From NCBI GenBank assembly GCA_013433145.1, contig CM024191.1, positions 2,248,501 through 2,312,500 on the forward strand: a DNA stretch of 64,000 nt, written 5' to 3'. This document shows, in pieces, positions 1-13,051 of this stretch. This stretch comes from Ascaris suum (Eukaryota > Nematoda > Chromadorea > Rhabditida > Ascarididae). The notes below the pieces were generated by a model. That model did no database searches and was not told the origin of the DNA. It was given only the letters and a program-made list of their open reading frames with translations. Numbering within the stretch: position 1 is the first letter of the stretch; each line of letters begins with the position of its first letter. Made by a program: the position numbers and the translations under genes.

Positions 1-3000
1 GAGTTGATTGAAGTAGTTGCCCCTCTCGGCAGTGAAGTGCACTGAAGCGAGTCCGTTCTCCACAAGCTCGACGCTTAAGTTGACGGTGCCCTTTTCGGAT
101 GGAACAAACATATACCCTATGAAACTCCCCGACTTATCCATTCCCTCCACTTCGATCTCCACCTGAAACAGTCGCATCACTAATTCAGTGGAAACGAACG
201 TTAGCCCACGGCCTAGTTTTATGCCCTATATGCAATTTAAGCTTGACGGATCCGTATTGTTTCCGATACGATTAATTAGCTATTTAGCAAGTAAAAAAAA
301 TTTTCTGGCTGGAACTTGATTTTGCAAAACATATGGATTCTTATTTACGAAACTTGACACGCTTCAGTAGTACCTCATGTTGCAGCACCTTCGAGCGAGT
401 GAACTTGGCCGCCTCTTCTGCGAACGGCTCCGACTCACCAATAAGCTTTCCACCAGGCCCTATCCGTGCTCCTCGCGGACAGCTGATACCCGAAAGCAGG
501 AATGTAATAAGGCACGTCTCCTTTGGCACATACAATCGCATGCGACTTCCTGAGGCTATGAACTCCACGACACCCTCCGAGCGACCGGATCTTTGCAGAT
601 ATGGAAGGAACTGTTTGGAGCGCTGAGCATCCTTCAAGTACAGCATTCATTCACCTTCATTTTGCATGTGAGAAAAAATATGTTTTCCCTCTTTGAAGGT
701 ACCGCTGTCTTTTTCACGGGTAATCATCTATCCCCTTCTCTTCTTCCCCTGCTCCTCTTCAGCACGTTTCTCTTAAATATGAAAACATCTAGCCAGACGG
801 CTTTTCCATCGATAAATAAAACACGTAAACAGCTTTCCCTTTAACCAACGAAAACAATTCTAAAAGAAAAAAATTGGCCCCTGATATCCCCGAAACCTAC
901 CAACAGCGACAAATGCGCTCAGACTCTACCCCGCAGCAAAGAACTGCAATCCTCGGCTCGAAAACTTGCAAAAAACACAACACATAATAATGTCCTCCAG
1001 TAGCATGACATAAAAATTGATGTCTTTTTTTTCATTCGCAAGTCATTAACAAACTTCGGCACTCTTAACAGCCATACATGCAGTGAAGCACAAAAAGTCA
1101 TCGTTTGTAAGTAGAGGAAACAAAACAAAAGCGGAGACAAATAAATATTCAAAGCAGTAATTTTAGAGAATGTTCAAAGAATCTTCACATATAAAGCTCT
1201 CAAGAAATGCCAAAGAGTAAGGATTACGCCTAACACAAATGGTCCGCAAAAACTTTGAAATTATGAGACTGGCCTTGGTCTGTTGACGCTTTATCATGTC
1301 TGGATATGACCACATAAACTCTTGCAAAGTTCCACATTCATTTCAACAAGGATTTTCAACTAGGCAAATTGCATTAATCCAGCACTACAGAAAAGCAACA
1401 GCTGGAATTTACTGTAAGAAAAACTAGCAACGGCACCAATCTAACCACCTTTTAATCTCAGACTAAGCAGATTCTTTACTTGATAACAACGAAGTCGAAA
1501 TTCTTCTGGTTACGTATCATAAATTATGCGCTCTCAGCACCGTCACGTATTTAAAATATTATTATTGATTTTCTTAGGTGTATCACAGGTGAGTTCGCCT
1601 TCCGTGCGATGCACTGATACGTTCGTGCGATGCGTTCATAGCACCACACTATATTTAGCGACATCGTAAATTCACGTCGTCTATTTATAAAATGAATTGA
1701 TTTAATGCCCTTTGCTGTGTATTGCAGTCGAGTGCAAATGGCACCATATACAGTATGTAAATTTCCTATTTTTAAGTTTTAATAATTTCAACGCGTTTCT
1801 GTAGAGATGTGTAAATTTAGTGACGGCAGGGGATTTTAAAAGCGCATTCAGGGCACATCTAACTTCCGCAATTATTTCAATACAACGGCCTAACTAACTC
1901 CCATACTTCAAATAGTTGTCATAAAAGTAGACTTGTGCGATTAAGGTCATATTGTTCTAGGGTCTTACACATGCTATATTCCTTCCAATATTAGTGACTT
2001 TTTTCAATTGCGTCCCAACCCCTTCCGTTCATCCGCGCAAACTGGGTTCCTTAAGGTATAGCACGCATAACCGCTCACTTGATCCTTTCACTGGAAGTTG
2101 CCGCCTGCTGCATCGAATGCTTGGGATTAATCCGATGATAGAACACACGAGGAACAGCAACAAACCTGCCAGTAATGACTAGTGCAATATGTTCGCCCGA
2201 CTTCTATGACAGAATTGCAGACCAACTTCTTCACAAAAAAGCCAAGTAAAGCGCCTAACCCCTTGAAGTTCCTGGATCCTAAGCACTGATCCTTTGTCAC
2301 CAGCCTCCTTCTCCGCAAAAAGACCCTTCTTGGTTTTCTCGGCTTTCGCTTCCGCTGCTAGTAGAGCATCGTATTGTGACGATCTGCAAATTAGTAAAAC
2401 GTCTCGAATGTGAAAAGGAGAAAAATGAGCCAATAAAAATGTCAGTGATATCATTACCAATGAGCGAACCCGTCTCACCGCGCATGTATGTTCATCGATG
2501 ACAGCACTACGATGAAAGGCGAATGTGAACGAGGCTGCAGCAGTGTGCAAGCTATATTTCAATATCAGTGTGCAAGCTTCAATTTATTTATCAAAAAACA
2601 ATAAAATATTTGCCACATATAACACCACTACAATCAGCCCAACTTTCACTAATCATTCCCATTATGAATTAGTCGGCTAAAGTAAAGATCACATTCATTC
2701 TAATGTTATGTATAAACAAAACAAAAATATACAAGACGTAGAATGCAATACAACGCAACTAAATAGTGCCAGTAGAGTAGCAAGGTGTAAGCAGGCATTA
2801 CCTGTTGTCATCATCACTGCGGTATCTGACCACCTTGGCAAGGCCCTTTGAGATTAATGCCTCGGCAACGTTCAAACCAGCCGATATTACAGTGCAGCAC
2901 CACCTCTCCGGAAACATCTCCGATTTTGGCTGCACATAGTCAATTGTCACCTATAAAGAATGAACCATTTCGCAGGTACTTCACAAATGGCGCAATAAAC

Positions 3001-6000
3001 GTTGTTTCTGCTTCAACGCAAAAAAGTGCACCAGCAGCAAGTTATGCGCTCTTGAGTTTAAACCCGTTAGACTGATTTCTGATATAAACGTTGAAAAACG
3101 TGCTCTGGTCTTGTTTAGCGGATAACTGAATGCTGTATGAGTTCAAATTTCACATCCGAATTCAAAGCGATCAAGATATTATGTGCAATGCTTTTCATAC
3201 CGGATACTGGTGGTCAACTCCTGACCTCGCAATCACATTTTCTGCGTGGATCTCCCGAACTCAGCAAATTTGCATCGACCAACGAAGTGCCTCGTAACCT
3301 GATCTACCAACTCCATGGCAACTTTATGCATCAATAACTTATTCAGGTGATGCTGAATTGGCATGGATTTGGATGAAAAAGTTCACTCTATTTCACGGAT
3401 TGAATTAGCAAGTTTCCGCGACGAACTGAAACTGCCAGATCGATCGATAAACAGACGCATATAAAGACGCACATATATGAAAATAACAAACATAGAACAC
3501 GCACCGCATAAAACTGCATATAAACATTCAGCGTATATACAAAAGTGCAAATATACATTCAGTTCATTTAGTGCGGAATTGATTGATCTAGGCTCCTTCC
3601 TCTAGATGACGTCATTGTGTGTGAGCCTCATTCACTAATTTCATTAGGTTATTTCAATCCAAAGCACAATTTTCTTCCATTTTAATTTTCTTCTACGTTA
3701 AGAAAAAAATTCAAACGATCATTCAAAAGACGACGTCAAAACATTGCACCATGTTACGACAGTCCACATTTATTTTTCTTCGATGAAATTAAAACAAAAA
3801 AAAACTTTTTTTGAGTTCAATTCCATTTTTAGTCAGCTTAACTGAAGCTCTTAGACAGGAAGATAAAAGATGAAATATTGGAACGGCCGAGAAAGCTTTC
3901 TGCCTACGAAACGTTCTTGAATACCCATATGCTCATTTGAAGACAAAAAATGTACAAAACTATCGCGGTTCACCTAGCACCGTTCTTCGGATATATGACG
4001 GCAACCGATTTGCCTTTCATATCATGACAATCTTGAACAGTTTCTTCTCAACTACCGTAGCCATCGTTTCAATACCTGGCAACAACTACTACTTGCAGAG
4101 CATCAGCACTTATCGCAATTCTGCGCCCAAACGAATTCAACTCGTAACAGCAATTTGCCGATATGACTGCACTTATCACGATTCATCACAAGATGAGATC
4201 CACAAACCTGAACTTTCTTGCCGATAAGCCTCTTACGCAAGAACTCTCTCGCTTCGAACATGTAAGGAATATCGTAGAGAGGTCTGAACTGACGGCCCAC
4301 TTTGTTCTCTGTGTCGCGGTTCTCTTCTCTAAAAACACCTCTACTGTTCAGCTGCATAAAGCGCTCTGCTTCTCCAAGTTCATAATGGAAAAAAAGCCTC
4401 AGGAAGAAAACATACGGGAGGAAATCGGGGGGGGGGGGGGGGGAACAGTACACGAAAGCAATAAAAGTCGGCCTAGAGGAATCCTGAAATGCGACAGTTA
4501 GATATAATTACAAGTGCCTGGCCAGATTCGTCTTTCTATCGATGTACGGCTAGTTACATCTTTACGCTTTTTAGAGAAAATTAATAACGCACGTTTTATA
4601 CTTAACACAAGTTGTTGTTACAAATATTTTCCATCTCTGAATCGAACAAGCAATAGCAAATATTGCAAAGAATAACACTCCTCCCTCTGTATTCAGTGGC
4701 TTTCCTCAGGTCGCAGAAAAATTTGCTCCGTTCTCGGCCCCAAGCAACTAAACTCTAAAGACAATTCACCACAATACACCACTTCTTCGCCTCTTTGTTT
4801 ATTGTCACCAATTTCCCATAACTCACATGCACCAGTTCTTCGCAAGTCACCAAACACTCTCGAAGACGCATACAACCACATTACTCTTCAAATCTCATCT
4901 GCAGCAAAAGCTTACGGATGCCATGAACATGTGTCTATATGCAGTTTAACTTATGGGTAGCCAAATACGGCATATATGCAGACAATTAAACGAACGTATA
5001 TAAATTCTGGAGAGATCTGCACTGCCTCTACACGGAATTAATTAGTGCCAAAACGGGGCTTAATGCATTTGTTTTTTCAAAGACTTCATTATCGCTAATT
5101 TCATCACCACCTCACTTTCTGACTCATATGAACAGTAAAATAGAAATCAACCTTGGTGGTCGGACAGAAGACAGCCAGATCTTCATCTCCTCGCCATTCT
5201 CTTTTTGCACGACAAGCGCGTCTCCCATGACGATCTCGACCACCTTCGCCGTGAAGGTGCGTTTGTCAGCACTAAGCTGGTTCGACGGCTGATATGAACG
5301 CCATAGACGAACGCGTTTCTCCTTCGCTATTCTACAAAATTTTGGTGCATTTATGCTGTCTACAACATGCAGTGAGCTTAAAGCGATCCTAAGAATGAAA
5401 CTGGTGAAAAGGGAAAATGCTCAATCAGAAAAAATAAACAATGGCTTACCTAACACAATTATAAATCATCATAAGTCCCTTTACTTAGCAAGTTTATCGT
5501 AAGCATTTATGCTCTGCGATATTAGAGAAAAAGTCGTTCACGATGCCCTCAAATACCTCATAAATACTGCACGTTTTCTCCCCTCTCAACCCTTTTGGAA
5601 TGCTGTTCCATTAACCCCTCACAACTTTAATAACCTCAGCAACTTTCACAGGTGATTATGCAGGTGACGCGTGTTTTTCTTTTCGCATCCTACACTTCCT
5701 CCATGCAACGCCTCCAAAAAAACAATGTTTTCTATCCTCCTTGGATAGCTTTCCCCAGAAATTCCAAAATTTACCTTTCAGCCGCTCTGAGTGGCTCAGG
5801 ACCGGAGGTGGCTAATGCGATCGACCAGTCGATGCACTTAGCGAAACCTTCCCTGAGCAGTGCTTCCGCGATATTACCTTTTGGATGCACTATTGACCCC
5901 ACCAGATTCTGATTCGAGACGCCTTCCAAGATCACTTCGACGTCGCGCTGGAGAATACGACATTCAACAAAATACTTTCGCTTCCTCTGCAAAATCCTCC

Positions 6001-9000
6001 GCACGACCATCTGGACCCGCTCGAGTTGCAGGAGCCTGAAAAATGTTTCATCGCGTATTTAATTGCCTGAATTTACGATAACTATGAGCAAAACTGTTTT
6101 CGCAGTGGTTGCTCATCTTACCTACTTTGGTTTAAAGGATGGAGAAAGAAGATTAAGAACTTCCTTCTAAACACCGGAATGGGAAAATGAGGACGGGAAA
6201 AATCTTAATGAACCTTTAGCTTTAACAGTTGCCAAGCGAGACAAATTCGCAGTGAAATACTGCCAAAGTCAATCCAAAAAAATATGACGAATATAAAGCC
6301 GAAATAAATGCAGAGCAAAAACAGCAATAATGAGGATATTTACATTGCTGCTGTCGTGGGGGTAATTTGTAAAACTAAACATGTGCATGCATGGCAACAG
6401 AACGCCGATATCTTAGAACTCGATAAATCTGAAACTGCATTTAATGGGATTCACAAACACTGACAGCCCTACCTCATAAGTTCTGATCACGAGTCTTTGA
6501 ATGTTTAGTTATACAACCGGCCCTATCTAGAATCACATAACACAGCACTGACGCCTTGGACCAGCTTCCTTTTGAGAGGTATTGTGGCAGCACAACCGCA
6601 ACAACATAACTAAACAGCTTGAATATAAGGAAAATTTTTGATTCGCGCACTCATAAACCCACCTTCCTCCCCTCAACAAATATTTAATTGAACTAATGTT
6701 CGGGTGTTGCGATCCTCCGATCATATTTCAAAACAAAATCCCAACTTAGCTGAGGAAAAATTCGTTATAACTTTATTGCCCTTAATGAATGAAGCTGGGC
6801 ACCTATCCTCCCCGCAGGCTTCCCCTTCGAAATTCTTGCAAATTTCGCCGCCAACATCTGAATTCTTCACTTTCTGAGCATGTTTCTAAACTCAACACAA
6901 ATCCTTGCATATTGCCGTTTCCAGAAAAGACTGCCTCACCTTCAAAAGTTGCATTTCAATGCGCATTCAGAAGCATCTTCGGCCATTTCACGTCCAGGTT
7001 TTGCTCCCATCTTCCCTTTAGCGACAACACTTCTTTTTTTCGCGCGACACCTTTATTTGCCCATATTATTCTACCGCTTTTTCTTACACCTCGAACAAGA
7101 GCAGCAGCGACCACGTAATGAACGAGAGGCTATAATGCTTCGCGTTTACTGTCAAAACCTTGCTGGATGGATGAAATAACGAGTAGATCCCTTGCTGCAA
7201 TCTTATGGGCATCTCAGGTAATCAGAAAGCAAGAAGGCAATTCGCTGACATCCCATTCACCCAGAAGTTGGGAGTTCTTCAACCATGCGGATATTCGCAT
7301 CACCCGACCTTCGATGGTGCATAAAAGCGATGTGAACATGATTACCTTTACGCCGGAGAGTATAAGCGTGATATAGTGGAAATCGGGCAAAAGGAAGGCA
7401 CGCACTGTCGATCCATCTCTTACTTGCTCGATAACTGCACTAATCGGCTTCTGCTTATGCAAATCGACCAAGGCCCGTGGATTCTCTATTACCCACGTTA
7501 TATGACGCACCTTAAGCACATAGGTGACCTCTGACGAAACAAACAAACATACATGCTACCACTGCACATCTGCGCCACTATGGTGTTGAAATTCTCGTAG
7601 AATGAATAATAAAATGACGTGCGCTCAATCCCCGTGCTAAAATTTCCTCATACAACAACATTCTGAAGATAACAGTAAGTGTGGGATGAGTGAAAACGAC
7701 ATTTTCAATCTGCAACCCTCAGCTTTAACGCAGATAATCGCTGCTTAGAAGCTTGGATCTCATCTGTGAGTACGGTTTTCACTTCCTGCCTAAAGGGAAG
7801 TTAGTAGTTTGCCTAAAGGGTGATTATCAGTGAAAGGGTTGTTATGGTAACATCATAAAACGACACTAATTGGAGTGAGGCTTAAGACATTCCATCTTCG
7901 ATCACTCTCCAAGACTACCAACTTCATTCAGTTATATATCACGAGGTAATGCTTAAACAAACCAGGCACAATTAAAGAAAATGGTACAGTCAAACGAGGA
8001 TGAAAAATACATCGGCATACATTCCTGGCCTATGCTTATGCATTGGCTGGAGCACACATAGAAGCAACTGAATACTCCATCAGCCCACATCTCATTCTAC
8101 AAAACTCGTCATAAGACCATCCTATGAATTTCACAGACATTTTATAGCCACTGATATGTCAGATAACAGCAAACCATTGAACTAACGGGAAAATGTTTTA
8201 AAAAAAACAAAAGTAGTATGCTGGATGTCACTTCCCAGGGGCCAAATATGAGTCAACAAAGTCAAATCTTTACATCTCTGAGGACAGCAGAACAAAAGCT
8301 TAAATCAAGAAGTTACTTACGTGCTCTTGTGCGTGTCCCTCATCCACAGCCCATTTGCCCTTCTTAGCCGCCTTCGCTGCATCCTGGAGCTCAAGAAGCT
8401 TTGTTGAGTACTCACTGCAACGTCATCAAAGCTTAGAAATCCGCAGAATTCGTAAAATTCCAAGCCGTGATGGCTATTGTCGACAATACTCAATCCAAAT
8501 AAATGTTTTTGATTAAATGTGATCCACTACGAAAATATCATCAAAGCCTTAGAAGAGAAAATTGGCATCAATATGTCAAAAAATGAGAAAATAAATGAGA
8601 TATCACTCAAAACTATTACCACGACACGAGAGAGGCTAGAGGTATGACGGAAATGCTGCAAACTAGAATAAGGAGATGCGGCTTGAATGAGGAAGGCGTG
8701 AATTAAGCAAACAATCGTTCTTATAAAAAAAGCTCAGATACAACTACTTAAAGCTCAACTATTCTATGCCTCATTTACCTATCATTTCATTTTCGCCCAT
8801 AAAAAAAACAGAGAGAAACACAGGATAAAAGCTCGTAAACATGTGGATATGGTCACAAAACGAGTGGTAAAAATACGACGACGCAAAAATAATGGCACGA
8901 AAATCGGATCGACAAAAACTTGAAGAATAAAGTCTCGCAACTGAATTGATGAAATAATTCTAAGGACTTCCCGTTACAATCACGGCTGTGAAAATATAAT

Positions 9001-11324
9001 CAATTTCAAAAAATGACACAACGATCAAAGAATACTTCTCCGAAATGCAATTCTGCAGCTGCGAGAATCAATGTGGTGAGTGCTAATGAAGTCAAAACAT
9101 TACACAATATCCTTCCGAATTGGACAATGTTTGTTGTCCAGCTTATGGGTCTCTAGCCAACGCAAATAGCTTTCAGGTGCTAAATGATTTCCGATGAAGA
9201 AATTAAAAAGGTCTCAAAGCGTCTAGGAAAAGAAAAGAGAACAGAAACAGGATAATGACAAACAGCAAACGTACTCGGCGACGCGGCCTGGTCTGACCTC
9301 GACCCAACCTTCTGATACGCACGACTCAGTCACGTTTTCTGCGTTTTCCGGACCTAAAAAATACACCACATCCATGCTCCTCATCCGGAAAACTCCACCT
9401 CTAAATGTAAGACATCCAATTTTTTACTTCATCAGCATAGCATCTTGACAAATAAGAACCCCAAAAAGACTAAACAGTACGGCAATTTCTTCCCTTAATC
9501 GCTACCACCAACCAACCTTTCGATCAGTACCTGAAAAACGATCAGCAATAGGGTCCTATAATGCACAGCCTTCCTACCAATCCACTATTTTAATGAGAAG
9601 CACTTATATGCATATAATGAGAATGCTTCTTTCCTACTCCTTCCACAAGTTCCCTTTATTTTTCGATTTATAAACCCGTTTCCACTAAACCATTCACACT
9701 CTCAAATTTTCGCGTTTCATATCCATATCAGATTAATATTGCAAGCATTACTTAACAACATACTTGTTCCGCCTAGATAGATTCTGCCATGCTCACGACC
9801 CGACGCCGCTGTGTAGTCGCAACGGAAGATCACGTTTTGACCGACCAGCTTACGACGCAAAAATTCACGCGATCCCCAGGCAAATGGCTGCAATAATCAT
9901 TTATCAATCAGTTACAGAAGATGAATACACACTTGGTACTCTAGTGATATGAAGAACAAGAAAGATCGATTAAAGGAATGCCCTTAAAGTCCTTCGCTGC
10001 ACCATCATCGAAGACTGTCTTCCAGTGCCTGGCTCTTGCGAGCAGGTGGATTATCTATCTGCATGCATCATTCGCAGCGGAATTTATAGACGAAATAGAA
10101 ACGCATCGAATTTATGAAACGCACAAATGCTGTAAGCAAAGAGGCAGAGAAATAACCTCATCATCCCTGCCCGGTTCGGTGTCGGTTGGTCTCTTTGCAA
10201 GCCTCGGCGCAACCACGTTGCTTAGATAGACGGTCATCTCTTTCGGAGGTCCCTTTATCGGCGGCCCCTTCAATCAAAAAATCTATCTACAACACTTCAT
10301 AACAGCTTATTTTACTAACTATCTGTTTAAAACCAACTTTTACACATATGTAAGTGTACAGTTGCGCTTAATTCTCCCAAACGGGAAACGAAAGAATACT
10401 GAACCTTTAAATGTTGATAGGGAAACTTCTGATTCCATCACTTAACTAATGCAACGAATTAACAACTCCACAGAATATCAGCCAGCATAGGTGTTTTCCC
10501 TCTCTCTCCTTCTGCCGATCGGTAGACGAAGCTGGTGCAAGGCGCATCACAACTTTCTGAGGAGCAAGCCCCCGGGAAAATATGATGGGAAAGGAGCAGA
10601 GAAGTGAAAGTAAAGGATGAAAAGATATCGAAAGACTGCAGCACTAACGTGCAGCATCGTGACCGCACCGTAAAGCCATTAAAATGAAGACGCGTCCAAA
10701 TGCCTTCCCCAATAAGAATGAAGAAGTAGCCTATCGTATTATCGTGAAAAAGATCTGCACTGTTGAACAGTGATGAGGATAATGCGATGCCACTTTAGTA
10801 CTTCTGAGTATCTCACGGGTCTGTCCTGTCACTCACTATGTGGATTTGAGTATTCCGGAAAACTTCAAATATGGCGACGAACGAATATTCATTCAATGAT
10901 ACTCAAAGTAACATCATACTTTCAGAGGATTATCAAGTGATAAGTAAGAAAACTGGCTTATTCCCACTGTTGAAAAGAACTGAATAGTGATCTACTTGTA
11001 AAAATGAAGAGAAAACAAGACGAGCAATAAAGATCTCAGAAAACTGCCTTCTAAATTAAATAATCCTCTGAAAGATATAGTGGTCTAAATCAGTTTTCTC
11101 TTACATCTTCTATGACTTTTATAACGGAACGATCTTTAGAGTGGAATATTCCTTAACAGCAATGTGAATTTCGACTTGTACATCATAGAAAACGGTATTG
11201 AAGTAAAGAAAAATTTGATCAAAGTTGGAACCTGAAGGACGACTGCATCTCCACTCAAGACTTGCTTTACATAGCCTCGTTTGAACGAGGTAGCCTGAGG
11301 TTGCGCCTGGCTTTGCTCAGTCAT
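1..11324 (-). CDS. tsn-1: Tudor staphylococcal nuclease (TSN-1/SND1 homologue), N-terminal 646 residues, cut by left edge
   Basis: Conserved eukaryotic protein with four staphylococcal-nuclease-like (SN) folds, then a Tudor domain and a partial fifth SN fold; known roles include RNA-induced silencing, RNA decay and splicing. Exons, all joining in phase: 11232-11324, 10157-10267, 9764-9887, 9271-9353, 8321-8410, 7346-7528, 5775-6035, 5152-5331, 4208-4328, 2802-2950, 2260-2383, 374-631, 1-162. Family blocks seen: [17 protein letters not shown] (start), [79 protein letters not shown] and [22 protein letters not shown]1 spans about residues 16-165, SN2 172-325, SN3 335-500, SN4 from 507; the Tudor domain lies outside the window. 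Exon 5775-6035 has one base too many at 5976-5978, breaking the frame inside a conserved motif. Identity is very sure; a few splice sites, such as 8410, are less so. Confidence 0.93.
4427..4443. repeat. G17 homopolymer
   Basis: Uninterrupted run of 17 G inside the intron between the tsn-1 exons at 2802-2950 and 4208-4328. One of seven long G/C runs in the window. Confidence 0.95.
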
Positions 11325-11358
11325 GCCTGCCGCCGAGGAATGTCAAGTCGAGTTTTCT
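11325..11358 (-). promoter_or_regulatory. tsn-1 5' leader with probable splice or trans-splice acceptor
   Basis: Read on the minus strand, a pyrimidine-rich stretch ends in TTTTTTCATCAG at 11357-11358, followed by a 32-base leader and the tsn-1 ATG at 11322-11324. In nematodes this position is typical for a spliced-leader or 5' UTR acceptor. Which leader is used, if any, cannot be told from the DNA. Confidence 0.5.
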
Positions 11359-12828
11359 GATGAAAAAACAATGATATATCAAAAAAAAAGGTTTTTTTTT
11401 TTCAGAAGTAAACGGCTCGAAGAAATCCGTTACATTTTGCGAAGCGGGTGAACTGATCTAAATCGACTGTGGATTGCATTTTTGGATCGTCTTGTCCAAT
11501 TTTCGCACTTGCAATATCCACATCACTGAGACAATGAGAAAAAAAATTTAAAATGGTCCACTCAATTTACCTGTTCGCATTTTCAACTTACCATCAAAAA
11601 ACACGTCTATTTTGAGCTGCAAGGAGTGTTGTCATTTACTTGTTGGAATTTAAAGCTCATGTTAAACTAAAACGGTCGGTAGGATTAATGACTAAGGTTT
11701 CGTAAGGAGAAACCCTTTTATATCGAATCGAAACAACGAAAAAATGTTGAGGATTAATTTGCTATAGCAAAACATCAATTGAAATCCTTGTTGGTTGATG
11801 ACGTTAAGAAATTGATGTTATCGTACGCAGCAATAATGTACTGTTATAGAATTCCACCAGGTGAGTAATTCTAAACCACACAGCACAAAGAATTTTCATG
11901 AAAACAAAACGATGGCATGGGATCAGCCCAGACAGGTGAGGCCTCACCTGTTAGAACCGTTGAAAAGCAATGCGAAGATTATGAGAGAACACTTTCATCG
12001 CTAAGTTGGAATAAAATAACCGAAATTGTGTTAATATTCGTGAAAATTTCAAGTGTAACAATAACAATAGAAGGTTAACCATAAAAAATAAAGAAAGAAA
12101 GAGAGAAGAAATAAAATCTCAAGCGATCACCATCATATCTATGAAATACAACAATTACATTGCGGCCAATAATATAGCGCTCAAGAATCCCCACAAAATG
12201 CCACAAGACGAAACGATGATTTCAGCAGTCAACTAAACCCTGTCTAGGCTAACCTCAAATACTGAACCTCGCATAGAATCCACCCAACACTCGCCCTACT
12301 CACATATCCTCCTCAACGCACTTAGTTTAGACGAAAATCGGGGAAAAAAGTTGCAATACAGTACACCGAACTGCATCCCTGAACATTTGAAACGCTTGTT
12401 GCATCTCACGGCGACATTTTTAAAGATTCAGTATACTTAGCAAGGGTGTCCTAGGTTACCGCGCAATGAAAGGTGGGCATTACCTGCATTCTCGAGGTGT
12501 AGTAAGGGGTGGGTCTAACTTTGTTTCGTGTTCAAGCTAAAGACGCAATTAGTACAAATAGAACTTAGAAGATGGTAGAATATCTCACACAGACTTAAAA
12601 GACCGAGGTTAGTCAACGTCTTACTTGCATGCGCAGATACAACATCAAGCAGCTTCCAATGTGACGTTTCCAGATGATTTCAGGTTGGGTATGGGGGTGC
12701 TCATTGAACGGGATGATGGCTCTGAAAGGATGGAGTGGAATGTGAAAGTGCATTTTCCTAGAATTTTTGTTGACACAATAACTTATATAACCTCCGTGCC
12801 TCCTTAAACGGAACAACCAAAGCCAAAG

Positions 12829-13021
<193 letters not shown>

Positions 13022-13025
13022 AGAT

Positions 13026-13051
13026 GGTTTCCACAAACGGTTTCCACAAAC
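13026..13051. repeat. 13-base direct repeat, two copies
   Basis: GGTTTCCACAAAC occurs twice back to back, starting 8 bases after the (AT)94 tract. It is a small tandem duplication, possibly from slippage or repair beside the unstable tract. Confidence 0.95.
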
